Positions 27,487-37,424 of a stretch of DNA of 64,000 bases are shown piece after piece. Source of the DNA: Cognaticolwellia mytili (lineage in GTDB: Bacteria > Pseudomonadota > Gammaproteobacteria > Enterobacterales > Alteromonadaceae); assembly GCF_002104475.1 (NCBI RefSeq), contig NZ_NBOF01000004.1, forward strand, positions 424,078-488,077. The letters are read 5' to 3'. The position numbers were made by a program, and so were the translations under genes. Below the pieces are notes generated by a model. It did no database searches, had not been told where the DNA came from, and saw only the letters and a list, made by a program, of their open reading frames with translations. Positions within the stretch are counted from its first letter, which is position 1. Each line of letters starts with the position of its first letter.

Positions 27487-30017
27487 ATATGTCGGAAAAT
27501 ATCAGCTTATCAAATATTCCATTTGCAGTGCTGTGTACTGATTTCAACGGTATTATTACTGATTGTAACGACCAACTCTCTTCCTTGTCCGGTTATAGTC
27601 GTGAGCAGTTAATTGATAAGCCTGTCGAGCTGCTTTTACCCGTTAACTTGACTGAATCACATTTAAAATGTCGTAAATCTTATGTTAAAACGACAACAAC
27701 TGTTAATCATCCAAGGCATATTTTATTGCTGAATCAATCAGAACAAAACATACCTTGTACCATTCAAGTTATTGTGGAAGAACACGGGTATGTTATTTTT
27801 CTTACGGAATATCTCGAAGCGGTAAACTTTGATCATGAGCCAACGACTAAAGATGTCAAACAGGTTTTAAGTGGTATTGATGAGGCATTTTGGGAATGGA
27901 ATATTGCCAAAGATGTGATGTTTTATTCAGCTCACATGATGGCAATTCTAGGTTATGGTCAGGATGCTTATACTGGTCCTGCAACATTAGGAAAAGAACT
28001 GGTCACTAAAGATGTTTTGAAAAATATTTACACCGTATTTGATGACCACTTATTTTCTCGAACCCCGTGTGTGAATATTACGTTCCCGATTAAAACAAAA
28101 TTGGGCATCACTAAATGGCTTTGTATTGTAGGAAAAATATTGGCTTATGATAATGGTAAGCCGAGCAAAATGTTTGGCTCTGTTAAAGATATAACCGAAA
28201 AATATCAACTTGTTGAAAGACTAAAAGAAAAAAATAATTATTTAGTGCTAGCTGAAAATCTAATCAACTCAGGTCATTGGCGCTATGATACCTTTACTGG
28301 TGACTTGTTTTGGTCAACAGGGATTTACAGCATACATGGTTTAGAGCCTAGTCAATATAAACCAGATATTAACAGTGCTATTAATTTTTATATTAGTGAG
28401 CAGCGACAACAAATCAAAGATCAAATGAAACAAGCAATCGAATTGAAGCAAGGGTTTCATTTTAAAAGCGTGGTTAAGCATGCTTCAGGTCAATTCGTAA
28501 AAGTAGAAGTTTTAGCCGAAGTAGAAGTTGATACTGATGGTGAGGTTTTTGGTGTTTTTGGTGTCTGTAGAGATATTACCAAATCAGAAGAAACCCTAGA
28601 AAAGCTTAGGCTGTTGGCGTTGGTGAATAAAACATTCAAGGTGCCGATCTTTTTTATTGATGAGAATGATAAGATCATTTATCAAGACATTTCTCCACAG
28701 AATAACGCAGAAAATACCGTGTTGTTCAATTATATTAATTTTGGAATTACTGATTATATTGAGTATAAAAGGAAAGCTAAACGTCATGGGCAGGTGAAGC
28801 AAAGCAGCATCAGCTTTGATAAATATAATTCGGTATTTGATTTATCGGTAACCTATGAACACAATGAAGGTATCTTCATTTGGATTGTTGAAGATATCAC
28901 AGAACAATATCGTCAAGATCAGCAACAGATCATCAGTAATCGACTCGCTTTACTCGGTAATACCTTCGGCAATGTTTCCCACGACATTAACAATGTTTTA
29001 GGTGTTGCTTTAGGCGCAACCGAAATGCTTGAATTGAAGTTCTCCCAAGGGGAGAGAGATATTTCTGATTACATTGAACGAGTTAAAAATGCAATTGATA
29101 AAGGTAAAAGTGTTACCGAGCGTTTATTAGCGTTTACCCGTAAACCAACAGTTAAAATTGTTGAATTTAATCCTATTCAAGAAATTGAAGATAATCAATA
29201 TTTGTTTAAACAGTTATTATTACCAACCATTGATTTCAGCCTTGATATTAGCAATGCGGCGTGCGTGATAACGTTTCCACAAGGTGAGTTTATTAATATT
29301 TTGTTGAATCTTGTTTTGAACTCACAGGACGCTATTCAGGAACAAGGACTTATTGGTAAAATCAATATATCAGCTAATCTGACTGGAGAAAACCGCTTAG
29401 AAATTCATGTACAAGATAGTGGCATTGGGATAAATAATGAAAACATATCGAAAATTTTTGACCCATTTTATAGTAGTAAATCGGTAAATAAAGGTAACGG
29501 TATTGGGCTAGCTAATGTTTACAGTACGATTTACAAACACAATGGTTCAATATTGGTGGAAGGTAAAGGTCAGCTTGGTGGCGCGCATTTCACACTGATT
29601 TTTAACTGCAAACCTAGGCATCATTTGAATCTTGTAGAAAGTAATCGTAAGCCAAAATTGAATATGGCGGGTAAACGCGTACTTATTCTTGACGATGAGC
29701 AAAGTATTGCTGAATTTGTTGCTCTATATCTGGAAAATGAAGGCGTAATTACAAAATATGTCACTAACAAAGTTGATTTAATTAGTTTATTAAATAATGA
29801 ACAACGTTTTGATATTTTTATTACAGATATGATTTTACCTGATATGTCTGGCCGAGAAGCGGTAGATTTAGTAAAAGTAAAATTTCCAAATATTTGCATA
29901 TATTCGATGAGTGGTTACATCGCAGAAGAAGATAATCAATGGCCTTATCCTGTTTTGCGTAAACCATTTAATTCAAAGGAGTTATGTAGCTTCCTGTTCG
30001 AACAATATCGGCTATAG
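27483..30017 (+). CDS. PAS-containing hybrid sensor histidine kinase
   Basis: The 844-residue soluble kinase has no membrane segment. PAS domains lie at about 8-120 (FAVLCTDFNGIITDCNDQ), 135-250, 258-370 and perhaps 375-470. The dimerisation helix has His500 in GNVSHDINNVLG, followed by a GHKL ATPase (DSGIGI, GNGIGLANV) and a receiver (Asp782 in FITDMILPDMSG). The annotated TTG overlaps the preceding stop; ATG at 27489 is an equally good start and removes two residues. Its targets may be the three REC proteins just upstream. Confidence 0.9.
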   Translation: MNMSENISLSNIPFAVLCTDFNGIITDCNDQLSSLSGYSREQLIDKPVELLLPVNLTESHLKCRKSYVKTTTTVNHPRHILLLNQSEQNIPCTIQVIVEEHGYVIFLTEYLEAVNFDHEPTTKDVKQVLSGIDEAFWEWNIAKDVMFYSAHMMAILGYGQDAYTGPATLGKELVTKDVLKNIYTVFDDHLFSRTPCVNITFPIKTKLGITKWLCIVGKILAYDNGKPSKMFGSVKDITEKYQLVERLKEKNNYLVLAENLINSGHWRYDTFTGDLFWSTGIYSIHGLEPSQYKPDINSAINFYISEQRQQIKDQMKQAIELKQGFHFKSVVKHASGQFVKVEVLAEVEVDTDGEVFGVFGVCRDITKSEETLEKLRLLALVNKTFKVPIFFIDENDKIIYQDISPQNNAENTVLFNYINFGITDYIEYKRKAKRHGQVKQSSISFDKYNSVFDLSVTYEHNEGIFIWIVEDITEQYRQDQQQIISNRLALLGNTFGNVSHDINNVLGVALGATEMLELKFSQGERDISDYIERVKNAIDKGKSVTERLLAFTRKPTVKIVEFNPIQEIEDNQYLFKQLLLPTIDFSLDISNAACVITFPQGEFINILLNLVLNSQDAIQEQGLIGKINISANLTGENRLEIHVQDSGIGINNENISKIFDPFYSSKSVNKGNGIGLANVYSTIYKHNGSILVEGKGQLGGAHFTLIFNCKPRHHLNLVESNRKPKLNMAGKRVLILDDEQSIAEFVALYLENEGVITKYVTNKVDLISLLNNEQRFDIFITDMILPDMSGREAVDLVKVKFPNICIYSMSGYIAEEDNQWPYPVLRKPFNSKELCSFLFEQYRL

Positions 30018-30507
30018 ACCTTATGGTTGCTTAGAGTCTGTTGAACTTTTGTGGTTAATTTCGTTCGAGATAAAAGTATTTTAATTAAGGCGAGTAGTGT
30101 GTAGCTTAGCTACGCTAAGCAAATGCTACTTACAGCCTTTGTATTTTGCTCACGCTAAGTACCTACCTCCGTATAGACAACAAAGCGTAAAATTTTCAGC
30201 CGAATCTTTTGGACAGTGTTTTTTGGAAATTTTACAGTGTTGCCACCTTTTTTTGTGGAACAAGTAAATGACAAAAGCTCTGCGTTGTATATCCTCAAAA
30301 AAATACTGACGCAAACAATCTTTAAAGATCATAATCCTTAATGAAAATCTTCCTATGGATACTGGATATTTAGCAGTCTTACGCGATTGAATGTGGTTTA
30401 AGAGCACTTTGTAAAGGTAAGCGCAATAAAACCAGTTATCCATCTCGCTATTTTTGTTAAGCTGCACTTGTTGATATAAATTATAGTAATATCTTTTGGA
30501 GAATAAT
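30018..30507. other. Gene-free stretch with an inverted repeat, possible repeat-element remnant
   Basis: About 490 bases contain no convincing gene. A palindromic core, GCTTAGC-TAC-GCTAAGC (30104-30120), is nested in outer arms AGTAG/CTACT (30093-30097, 30126-30130). A 138-codon frame on the minus strand is of odd composition and overlaps the next gene's start, so it is rejected. ACAGTGTT occurs twice 29 bases apart near 30215-30250. The stretch may be a degenerate mobile repeat; copies elsewhere in the genome would show this. Confidence 0.4.
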
Positions 30508-31944
30508 GTGGTAGAACCAAGTGTAATAGCCCCAAGCTTTATTGAAGTGTGGATAGGAACTATCAATGGCTATTTGTGGGGGAGTATTCTTATTTATCTG
30601 CTCACTGCTTGTGGTATTTGGTTTACATTTCGCTTAAAAGGTATTCAATTTACTCGTTTTTTCCATATGTTTAGTATTTTAAAGTCGAGTCGTAAAAGTT
30701 CTAGTCAAGGTATTTCCTCTTTTCAGGCATTATGTACGTCCTTGGCCGCCCGTGTTGGTACTGGCAACTTAATGGGCGTAGCGGTTGCTATTTCATTAGG
30801 CGGTGCAGGTGCCGTTTTTTGGATGTGGTTAATTGCTTTAGTTGGCATGGCAACTGCCTTTGCTGAAAGTGCCTTAGGGCAGTTATATAAAGAAAAAGAT
30901 AATAATGGAAATTTTCGTGGCGGTCCGGCTTATTATATGAGCAAAGGTCTAAAAAATAGAAAACTTGCTGTTACGTTTTCTCTATGCTTATTCTTTGGTT
31001 ATGGCTTTGTATTTAGCGCGGTACAAGCAAACTCTATTACTGACGCTTTTAGTGGCTCATACGGTTTTAATCCCTTGTACACAGGTATAGCAATTACGTT
31101 CTTTGCAGGATATATCATTTTAGGCGGCCTAAGAAATATTGCTCGATTTGCCGAGTTAACGGTGCCTCTTATGGGAGTGGCGTATTTAGTAGTGTGTTTG
31201 ACTGTTCTTGGTTTAAATATAGATAAAATCCCAGGTATTATTAGTGATATATTTGCTTCGGCGTTCGGTTTGAAAGAAGCGGGCAGCGGCTTAGTTGGTG
31301 CAGCTATTGTACAAGGTATTAAGCGTGGTTTGTATTCAAACGAGGCGGGTATGGGTAGCTCTCCTAATGCAGCAGCAGCAGCAGAGCCATTTCCTCCACA
31401 CCCGGTTTCTCAAGGTTACATACAAATGTTAGCTGTATTTTTTGATACGATTGTTATTTGTTCATGCACTGCGTTTTTAATCTTATTATTTCAACCAGAA
31501 GCAGGCCAAGCACAAGGTATTCAATTAACGCAACAGGCACTTGCCTTTCAAGTGGGAGAATGGGGTAGTGACTTTATTACGATTGCTATTTTGTTATTTG
31601 CTTTTACCTCAATTGTTGCAAACTTTGCATATGCAGACAATAACCTTAAATACTTGAACATGGATAACTTTTATGGTCGTTGGTTCTTGCGGGTTGGATT
31701 TTTACTTATGCTGGTATTTGGCTCAGTTGCTACGTTGCCCGATGTGATTGCTTTAGCTGATTTATCTACCGGATTAATGACGATTTTTAACGTGACGGCA
31801 TTATTCATGTTGTCAAAAGTAGTGATATCAATAGCTAAAAATTACCATCAGCAGCATGATAAAGGCTCATTACCGATTTATGAACCTGATGATGAAGAGC
31901 AAAAACGCTTTAATTTGACCCAAGGTATTTGGTATAAGAAGTAG
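30508..31944 (+). CDS. Alanine/glycine:Na+ symporter (AGCS family)
   Basis: This inner-membrane protein has about 11 hydrophobic helices. It carries AGCS signatures: TSLAARVGTGNLMGVA near residue 75, GGPAYYM, and GIKRGLYSNEAGMGSSPNAA near 270. It takes up small neutral amino acids with sodium. I chose GTG at 30508, 6 bases after TGGAG, over a TTG at 30496 that would lie inside the ribosome site. The length of 478 is usual. No glycine riboswitch motif was seen upstream. Confidence 0.93.
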   Translation: MVEPSVIAPSFIEVWIGTINGYLWGSILIYLLTACGIWFTFRLKGIQFTRFFHMFSILKSSRKSSSQGISSFQALCTSLAARVGTGNLMGVAVAISLGGAGAVFWMWLIALVGMATAFAESALGQLYKEKDNNGNFRGGPAYYMSKGLKNRKLAVTFSLCLFFGYGFVFSAVQANSITDAFSGSYGFNPLYTGIAITFFAGYIILGGLRNIARFAELTVPLMGVAYLVVCLTVLGLNIDKIPGIISDIFASAFGLKEAGSGLVGAAIVQGIKRGLYSNEAGMGSSPNAAAAAEPFPPHPVSQGYIQMLAVFFDTIVICSCTAFLILLFQPEAGQAQGIQLTQQALAFQVGEWGSDFITIAILLFAFTSIVANFAYADNNLKYLNMDNFYGRWFLRVGFLLMLVFGSVATLPDVIALADLSTGLMTIFNVTALFMLSKVVISIAKNYHQQHDKGSLPIYEPDDEEQKRFNLTQGIWYKK

Positions 31945-31982
31945 TTATCTAACCATTTAAATACAACAGTGCAGAATAAAGC

Positions 31983-31991
31983 TGCTATAAT
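31983..31991 (+). promoter_or_regulatory. Extended -10 promoter before the helicase gene
   Basis: TGCTATAAT is an exact extended -10 (TG-n-TATAAT), followed by a G+C-rich start region CCGCGCC. No strong -35 is seen 17 bases upstream, which is typical for extended -10 promoters. It lies 75 bases before the helicase start. Confidence 0.6.
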
Positions 31992-32065
31992 CCGCGCCTT
32001 AATATTTTGACGTGCTTATCATCGGATAGGTACGTTGTTTACGATAATGACGAAATGGTGATGTG

Positions 32066-33394
32066 ATGAGTGTGGATGCAATAGGTTTATCAGCTAATTT
32101 ATTAAAAGCGGTAAAAGCATGTGGTTATAAAACGTTAACCCCGATTCAGCAACAAGCTATTCCTGTGATCCGCACTGGTGTTGATGTTTTGGCAAGTGCG
32201 CAAACAGGAACTGGAAAAACGGCAGCTTTTACTTTACCAGTTTTAGACTTATTAGCTCGCAAGGTTAAGTCGTCTGTTGATGGTTTTGACACTACGACTA
32301 CCGTTAAAGCGTTAATATTGACACCAACAAGAGAGTTGGCCGCGCAAGTTGCTGACAATGTGAAAACATACAGTGAATTTTTACCTTTACGTAGTGGTGC
32401 TATATTTGGTGGTGCTAATATGCCACCACAAACTAAAATGTTGAAAAACGGTGTTGATATCTTAGTGGCAACACCAGGACGTTTAATTGAACACCTTGAA
32501 CAACGTAACCTTGACTTATCACAAGTGCAGTTCTTAATACTTGATGAAGCTGACCGTATGCTAGATATGGGCTTTTACAATGATATTGAACGTATTTCAG
32601 CGATGATTAAGGCAAAACACCAAACATTGATGTTTTCGGCTACCTTTTCAAATAAAGTTAAAACACTCGCTAAGAAAGTACTTAAAACACCTAAAACTAT
32701 TGAAGTGGCACGTCAAAATTCTACGTCAGGTAAGGTTAAGCAGTCAGTTTACTGGGTCTCTGAAACGCGTAAAGCTGAATTGTTATCAGAGTTAATTGGC
32801 GTTAATAATTGGCGCCAAGTGTTAGTTTTTGCCGGCACTAAAGAAAGTGCAAATATTCTTGCGAAAGAGTTAAAACTTGATGGTATTAAAGCGGCACTTT
32901 GTCACGGCGACAAAACCCAAGGCGCACGTAATAAAGCACTTGAGCAGTTTACAGATGGTACTGTACGTGTTCTTGTTGCAACAGATGTTGCCGCTCGTGG
33001 TTTAGATATTGCTGACTTACCTTATGTAGTGAACTTTCACTTACCATTTTTAGCTGAAGATTATGTTCATCGTATTGGACGTACGGGCCGAGCGGGTAAA
33101 TCAGGTACGGCTATTTCTTTAGTAAGTCCTAAAGATGAGCAATTTTTAGATAACATTGAAGAATTGATTGGCCGTAAATTCGAACGTATTATTGTACCGG
33201 GTTATGAGTTAGATCGAGCATTACCGGGTCAATATGATGCGAAAGAAGATGCTCCACTTAAGAAAAGTCGTTATAAAGCGACACAAGAAAAAAATCAAAT
33301 GCTAGCGCGTAAAAAAGAAAGTGAAACTCCTGCTGCAAAACGCCGAGCAAAATCTCAAAAGCAAAAAAATAAGCTTGTTGGCAAGAGACGCTAA
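32066..33394 (+). CDS. DEAD-box ATP-dependent RNA helicase (RhlE-like)
   Basis: It unwinds short RNA duplexes, with roles in ribosome assembly or RNA decay. All motifs are present: Q motif near residue 25 (TPIQQQAIP), AQTGTGKT, PTRELAAQV, TPGRL, LDEADRM, SAT, and HRIGRTGRAG. After about residue 380 comes a basic Lys/Arg/Gln tail (ending in KKNKLVGKRR-like sequence) that probably binds RNA. ATG at 32066 is taken; a GTG one codon earlier is possible. Upstream is an extended -10 promoter. RhlE versus another subfamily is not certain. Confidence 0.93.
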   Translation: MSVDAIGLSANLLKAVKACGYKTLTPIQQQAIPVIRTGVDVLASAQTGTGKTAAFTLPVLDLLARKVKSSVDGFDTTTTVKALILTPTRELAAQVADNVKTYSEFLPLRSGAIFGGANMPPQTKMLKNGVDILVATPGRLIEHLEQRNLDLSQVQFLILDEADRMLDMGFYNDIERISAMIKAKHQTLMFSATFSNKVKTLAKKVLKTPKTIEVARQNSTSGKVKQSVYWVSETRKAELLSELIGVNNWRQVLVFAGTKESANILAKELKLDGIKAALCHGDKTQGARNKALEQFTDGTVRVLVATDVAARGLDIADLPYVVNFHLPFLAEDYVHRIGRTGRAGKSGTAISLVSPKDEQFLDNIEELIGRKFERIIVPGYELDRALPGQYDAKEDAPLKKSRYKATQEKNQMLARKKESETPAAKRRAKSQKQKNKLVGKRR

Positions 33395-33437
33395 AAGCGG
33401 TTCTTCCAATTATCTTAACTATTAAAAATAGTATTTC

Positions 33438-34091
33438 ATGCACGAAAACGATAACTTTATAGAAGTACCATTTGAAAGTAGGCATCAGTGCTGGTTCTGT
33501 GCAGAACCAGCCGCTAGCCATTTCACCTTTCCCCACCAATATCACCTTGTTTTCAATTGCCAGCATCCAACGTTAACCGTACCAAGTTGCTCAGAATGTG
33601 TGAACGCAGCACTTAAAGCTAAAGTAAGAAATATTTGGCAAGTTGATCAGTATGTCAAAAAATTCCTGATCAAGAAATATAGGAAAGATCTAGCCATTGG
33701 TCTGAACTGGACCCAAGAAGAGTTGGCTAACTCAGGCTTTGAGGGCGGAAGTTTCGCTGGCTTTCAAAAAAGTGCATGGTTTATGTATGAGGTGGCAAAA
33801 GAGCGGGTGAGTTTTCGCGGCTGGCCGCTGGTAGTTGATGGTATTGAAATAGAAAAAGATGATGGCAGTGATAGTTTTAAATTTGATGGCGTTTGCTACC
33901 CGAGCATTGAAGAAGCCATTGACCATTACAGTGAGAACTTTCGTTTAGACGCTATGTTTCTCCGTCAAGTATTGGCAAAAATTGGTATAGGAAAATTTGC
34001 TCAAGCGGTAAGAATTTGCCGCTTGTACATTGGCGCTACGCCCGATGAGAAATCACGCGCATTACGTGATTTCGAATCAAAGCTGATTTAG
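33438..34091 (+). CDS. Hypothetical protein with two Cys pairs (zinc-binding-like)
   Basis: The 217-residue protein is not recognised. The N-terminal third carries HQCWFCAEP and, about 34 residues later, CSECV, an arrangement typical of a treble-clef or zinc-ribbon site; a His-rich stretch lies between. The rest is helical with many aromatic residues. It could be nucleic-acid-binding, given its place just after a helicase gene, but no nuclease motif is evident. Its stop overlaps the convergent GGDEF gene by 4 bases. Confidence 0.7.
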   Translation: MHENDNFIEVPFESRHQCWFCAEPAASHFTFPHQYHLVFNCQHPTLTVPSCSECVNAALKAKVRNIWQVDQYVKKFLIKKYRKDLAIGLNWTQEELANSGFEGGSFAGFQKSAWFMYEVAKERVSFRGWPLVVDGIEIEKDDGSDSFKFDGVCYPSIEEAIDHYSENFRLDAMFLRQVLAKIGIGKFAQAVRICRLYIGATPDEKSRALRDFESKLI

Positions 34092-34990
34092 CTGGTTATT
34101 TTGGAGACCACACTGAGCTTTCTTGGCGTATTTACTTTTTGAGAATATAGCGCTGTATCAGCTCGTTGGAAAAAACTGATTGCAGTATCAGCTCGATTCA
34201 TAAAAGCTAAACCTAAACTACTGGATACACCATATTTAGCTAAAAATGCGTCATCTATGAGTGCTTGATAAATTCTATTTTCAATAGCAGCTAATGATTG
34301 CTCACAGGCATCTTCAACAATGATAGCGAATTCATCTCCACCAAAGCGAAAAACACTGTCAGTGCCTCTAACACTTTGGCGCAGGGCGTTGGCAAAGTGC
34401 TCTAAAACATTGTCACCAACAGTATGGCCAAATGAGTCATTAATCGCTTTAAATTTGTTTAAGTCGCAAAGAATAAGGCCTACTCGAGTATGACGACGAG
34501 TCGCTTGTGCCATAGTGCGTTTGAGTTGTTCGTCAAAACTTCGTCGATTTCCAAGTTGAGTTAGGGCATCTTGCATGGCCAGTTGCATCGCTTGGTGATA
34601 GCAAATAGCATTATTTAATGGGTTAATAAGCAATTGATGCAACTCAGTCAAAATTTTGAAATTAGTCATGCTAATAGGAGCGTTTACTGAGTAGCTTAAA
34701 AGACCAATAAATCTCCCATCGATTTTTAATTCAAATTGTCGTTCAGCTTTTGCATGACGACTACCTCGAGCGGTTGCACTTATTTCATTATGCTTAAAAT
34801 AAAGTCCTGTAATATCAACATACCTTGCTACTTCAATGGCAAAAATATCGATTAACTCTTTGACATCCAAAGTAGTTTGTAACTGCTCTAATAAAGCAAG
34901 ATTACGCTGACTTTGTTGATCGCCATGTTGAAATAACGTGAAAGCGTTAAACTTTGAATTTGGATGATTAACAATATTTACTGTGCGCAT
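34088..34990 (-). CDS. GGDEF diguanylate cyclase
   Basis: The 300-residue protein has an N-terminal region of about 125 residues with a weak GAF-like look, then a GGDEF domain. DLNKFKAINDSFGH and FRFGGDEF are intact, and the inhibitory site RGTD lies at the right distance before it, so feedback inhibition by c-di-GMP is likely. No membrane segment is present. It converges on the previous gene with overlapping stop codons. Confidence 0.92.
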   Translation of the reverse strand: MRTVNIVNHPNSKFNAFTLFQHGDQQSQRNLALLEQLQTTLDVKELIDIFAIEVARYVDITGLYFKHNEISATARGSRHAKAERQFELKIDGRFIGLLSYSVNAPISMTNFKILTELHQLLINPLNNAICYHQAMQLAMQDALTQLGNRRSFDEQLKRTMAQATRRHTRVGLILCDLNKFKAINDSFGHTVGDNVLEHFANALRQSVRGTDSVFRFGGDEFAIIVEDACEQSLAAIENRIYQALIDDAFLAKYGVSSSLGLAFMNRADTAISFFQRADTALYSQKVNTPRKLSVVSKITS

Positions 34991-35392
34991 ATAGTGTTCC
35001 GTTTCGTTGGGGTCTATTACTTCATAGTTCTACAAGCAAAATTTATACCTGTTTTAAATTTAGACGCCTTCATTTACTTTTTTTGATGTTAAGTTGTTGT
35101 TTCTAAGTATTTTAATTTCTTTTTTTTATTTTTTTTGAAAAGCAAAGCTATTAATAATGTCAATAGATTGGCTCTATAAAGATTGGTTTAATCTTACCGA
35201 AGGCGGTGCCCTTTAGTGGTAGAGGCATTTAAACTAATTTTCGATAAATCGTTTGATTAAATTTTTACAGGATCTTTATTGAAATAGTAGAAAATATCTT
35301 AGACAAACAGCAATTTAGGAGGCTAAACTGACTAAAGGTACTAATAACCATTGTTCAGCTATTGCTCGCTTCTCATTTCGTAAGGATTTTAT
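34991..35392. other. Gene-free 400-bp stretch before the antiporter gene
   Basis: The region is very A+T-rich, with long T tracts near 35100-35140. It separates two divergent genes and must contain their promoters, but no site stands out enough to name. No RNA gene or small frame with a ribosome site is seen. Confidence 0.5.
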
Positions 35393-37360
35393 GTGACAGG
35401 ACATTTAGAATTACTCGCCATGCTAACCAGCGCCGTACTCATTGTTTGGCTATTTCGTCGACTGCATTTACCAGCAATATTGGCGTATTTGGTTGCTGGC
35501 GTTTTAGTCGGTGAGCATGGTTTAGGTTTAGCGCAAGAACATGTGAACTACGAGCATTTTGCTGAGTTGGGCATTGTCTTCCTATTATTCACTTTGGGCT
35601 TAGAATTTTCTTTACCAAAATTAGTTGCTATGCGGCATTTGGTTGTCACCGTTGGTAGCTTACAAGTCACTATATCGTTAGTGCTTTTTTTGGTTGTGGC
35701 AATGTTTTTAGGGCAAAGTTTTGCAGCTTCTTTGACTATTGGAGGGATCCTCGCACTTTCATCTACTGCTATCGTTATTCGCCAATTAAGTGAAAGTGGT
35801 GGTATGAAGAAAAAGTCGGGGCAACTTTCTGTTGCTGTATTACTCTTTCAAGATGTTGCGGTTGTACCCTTACTCATTGTTATTCCACTACTCGCACAAG
35901 GAGGAGATTCATCTTTCCTTCTCGCGTTATTATTTGCATTAGTAAAAGGAGTATTTGTCGTTTCATTATTAATGCTCTCCGGTAAGTGGTTATTACCTCG
36001 TTTGTTCAATTTAGTTGCGCAAGTAAGAACGGATGAACTCTTTGTTTTAACTACTTTACTAGTAACCTTAGTTGCTTCAGCGTTAACGCAGTGGTTTGGG
36101 CTTTCAATGGCTTTAGGGGCTTTTTTAGCCGGAATGATGCTTGGAGAAAGCCAATATAAGCATCAATTAGAAGCTGATATCAGGCCTTATCGAGATATAT
36201 TACTTGGGTTGTTTTTTGTTACCGTTGGTATGAAGCTCGATGTTAATGTTGTTTTCTCGTCGCCCCTGACCATTATCTTGCTGCTAGTTAGCTTTATGGC
36301 GGTTAAAGTCGTGGTTGTTGCCATGTTGGCAAAACGAGCAGGTGAGTCACCAAAAGATGCTTGGGCAGCAGGTATTATGCTTGCACAAATGGGGGAGTTT
36401 GGTTTTGTACTGATTGCTTTAGCGAGCCAGGTTGAAATTTTACCCGAAACAACTGCGTCTATTTTATTGGGTACAGGTGTGCTGAGTATGGCGATAACTC
36501 CTTATATGGTGGCACATGCTCGTAGTTGGGCACTTTGGGTTAGCCGAGAAAAGCAAATTGATACGAAACCTCTAGAGCAATTAGCAAAAAGTACTAGCTT
36601 GAATGAACATGTTATTATTTGTGGATTTGGCCGTATTGGGCAAACGGTTAGCCGTTTTTTAAAGCAAGAATCGATAGATTTTGTTGCTATAGATATTGAT
36701 CCGCTAAGAGCGACAAAAGCACGTGATGCGGGTGAAAATGTATTGTTTGGCTCTTCAAGACAAGCTGAATTACTGCACGCTGCACAACTATCAAAAGCTA
36801 AATTAGTGGTCATCGCCTTTGGTGAAGATAAACAGTCAATTGATGTTATTCAAAAGGTACGTTCATTAGCACCAGATGTGCCTATTTTAGTTCGCACTCG
36901 CAATGATGATCAGCTAGATGAATTACATGCAGCTGGTGCTAATGAAGTGGTGCCAGAGAGTCTAGAGGGTAGTTTAATGCTAGTTTCGCAAGTCCTTTCC
37001 CTAACGGGGGTACCATTTTCAAAAATTGTGCGTCGTGTACAAAAAGAGCGAAAAAATCATTACAACCATTTACATGGTTTCTTCCAGGGGGAACATACTG
37101 ACATGAGTCCTAATGCTATTGATCGTATTGAATTTGCTCATGCAATATTGTTAACTACTGACTCATTTGCGACAGGTCGAAGCATTTCATCATTAAAATT
37201 AGACGAGCGTCGAGTGATTGTCGTTGCGCTGCGACGTAATGACATAGAGTCAGAAGAGCCTTCGCCCGAAACAGTATTACAGCCTCAAGATACGTTAATT
37301 GTACGAGGAAAACCTCGACGTGTAGAACGTGCTGAAAGATTTGTGCAAGAAGGGCATTAG
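35393..37360 (+). CDS. Monovalent cation:proton antiporter-2 family protein (KefB/KefC/YbaL type)
   Basis: Residues 1-385 form about 12 membrane helices of the CPA2 exchanger fold (GIVFLLFTLGLEFSL, LALSSTAIVI, GAFLAGMMLGES). A cytosolic RCK/TrkA-N domain follows, with HVIICGFGRIGQTVSRFL near 403, then a TrkA-C-like end after about 570 (DTLIVRG). It probably exchanges K+ or Na+ for H+ under nucleotide control. The GTG start has TAAGGA 5 bases upstream; an overlapping ATG is followed at once by a stop. An intrinsic terminator follows. Confidence 0.93.
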   Translation: MTGHLELLAMLTSAVLIVWLFRRLHLPAILAYLVAGVLVGEHGLGLAQEHVNYEHFAELGIVFLLFTLGLEFSLPKLVAMRHLVVTVGSLQVTISLVLFLVVAMFLGQSFAASLTIGGILALSSTAIVIRQLSESGGMKKKSGQLSVAVLLFQDVAVVPLLIVIPLLAQGGDSSFLLALLFALVKGVFVVSLLMLSGKWLLPRLFNLVAQVRTDELFVLTTLLVTLVASALTQWFGLSMALGAFLAGMMLGESQYKHQLEADIRPYRDILLGLFFVTVGMKLDVNVVFSSPLTIILLLVSFMAVKVVVVAMLAKRAGESPKDAWAAGIMLAQMGEFGFVLIALASQVEILPETTASILLGTGVLSMAITPYMVAHARSWALWVSREKQIDTKPLEQLAKSTSLNEHVIICGFGRIGQTVSRFLKQESIDFVAIDIDPLRATKARDAGENVLFGSSRQAELLHAAQLSKAKLVVIAFGEDKQSIDVIQKVRSLAPDVPILVRTRNDDQLDELHAAGANEVVPESLEGSLMLVSQVLSLTGVPFSKIVRRVQKERKNHYNHLHGFFQGEHTDMSPNAIDRIEFAHAILLTTDSFATGRSISSLKLDERRVIVVALRRNDIESEEPSPETVLQPQDTLIVRGKPRRVERAERFVQEGH

Positions 37361-37394
37361 TTGATCTGCTTTACTGTTCTTTTAGTTAAAATAG

Positions 37395-37424
37395 AAAAAG
37401 GAGCTTAATTGCTCCTTTTTATTT
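37395..37424 (+). terminator. Rho-independent terminator after the antiporter gene
   Basis: A 10-bp perfect stem AAAAAGGAGC/GCTCCTTTTT with a TTAATT loop (37395-37420) ends in T-rich sequence. A-rich and T-rich arms would let it work in both directions. It is 35 bases past the stop. Confidence 0.9.

Noticed and set aside
30018..30507. Glycine riboswitch before the AGCS transporter gene
   Set aside because: No conserved glycine-aptamer motifs were found in the leader on the plus strand.
30150..30566. Minus-strand frame of 138 codons
   Set aside because: It overlaps the transporter start, has Cys/Tyr/Lys-rich composition unlike the neighbours, and no ribosome site or recognisable domain.
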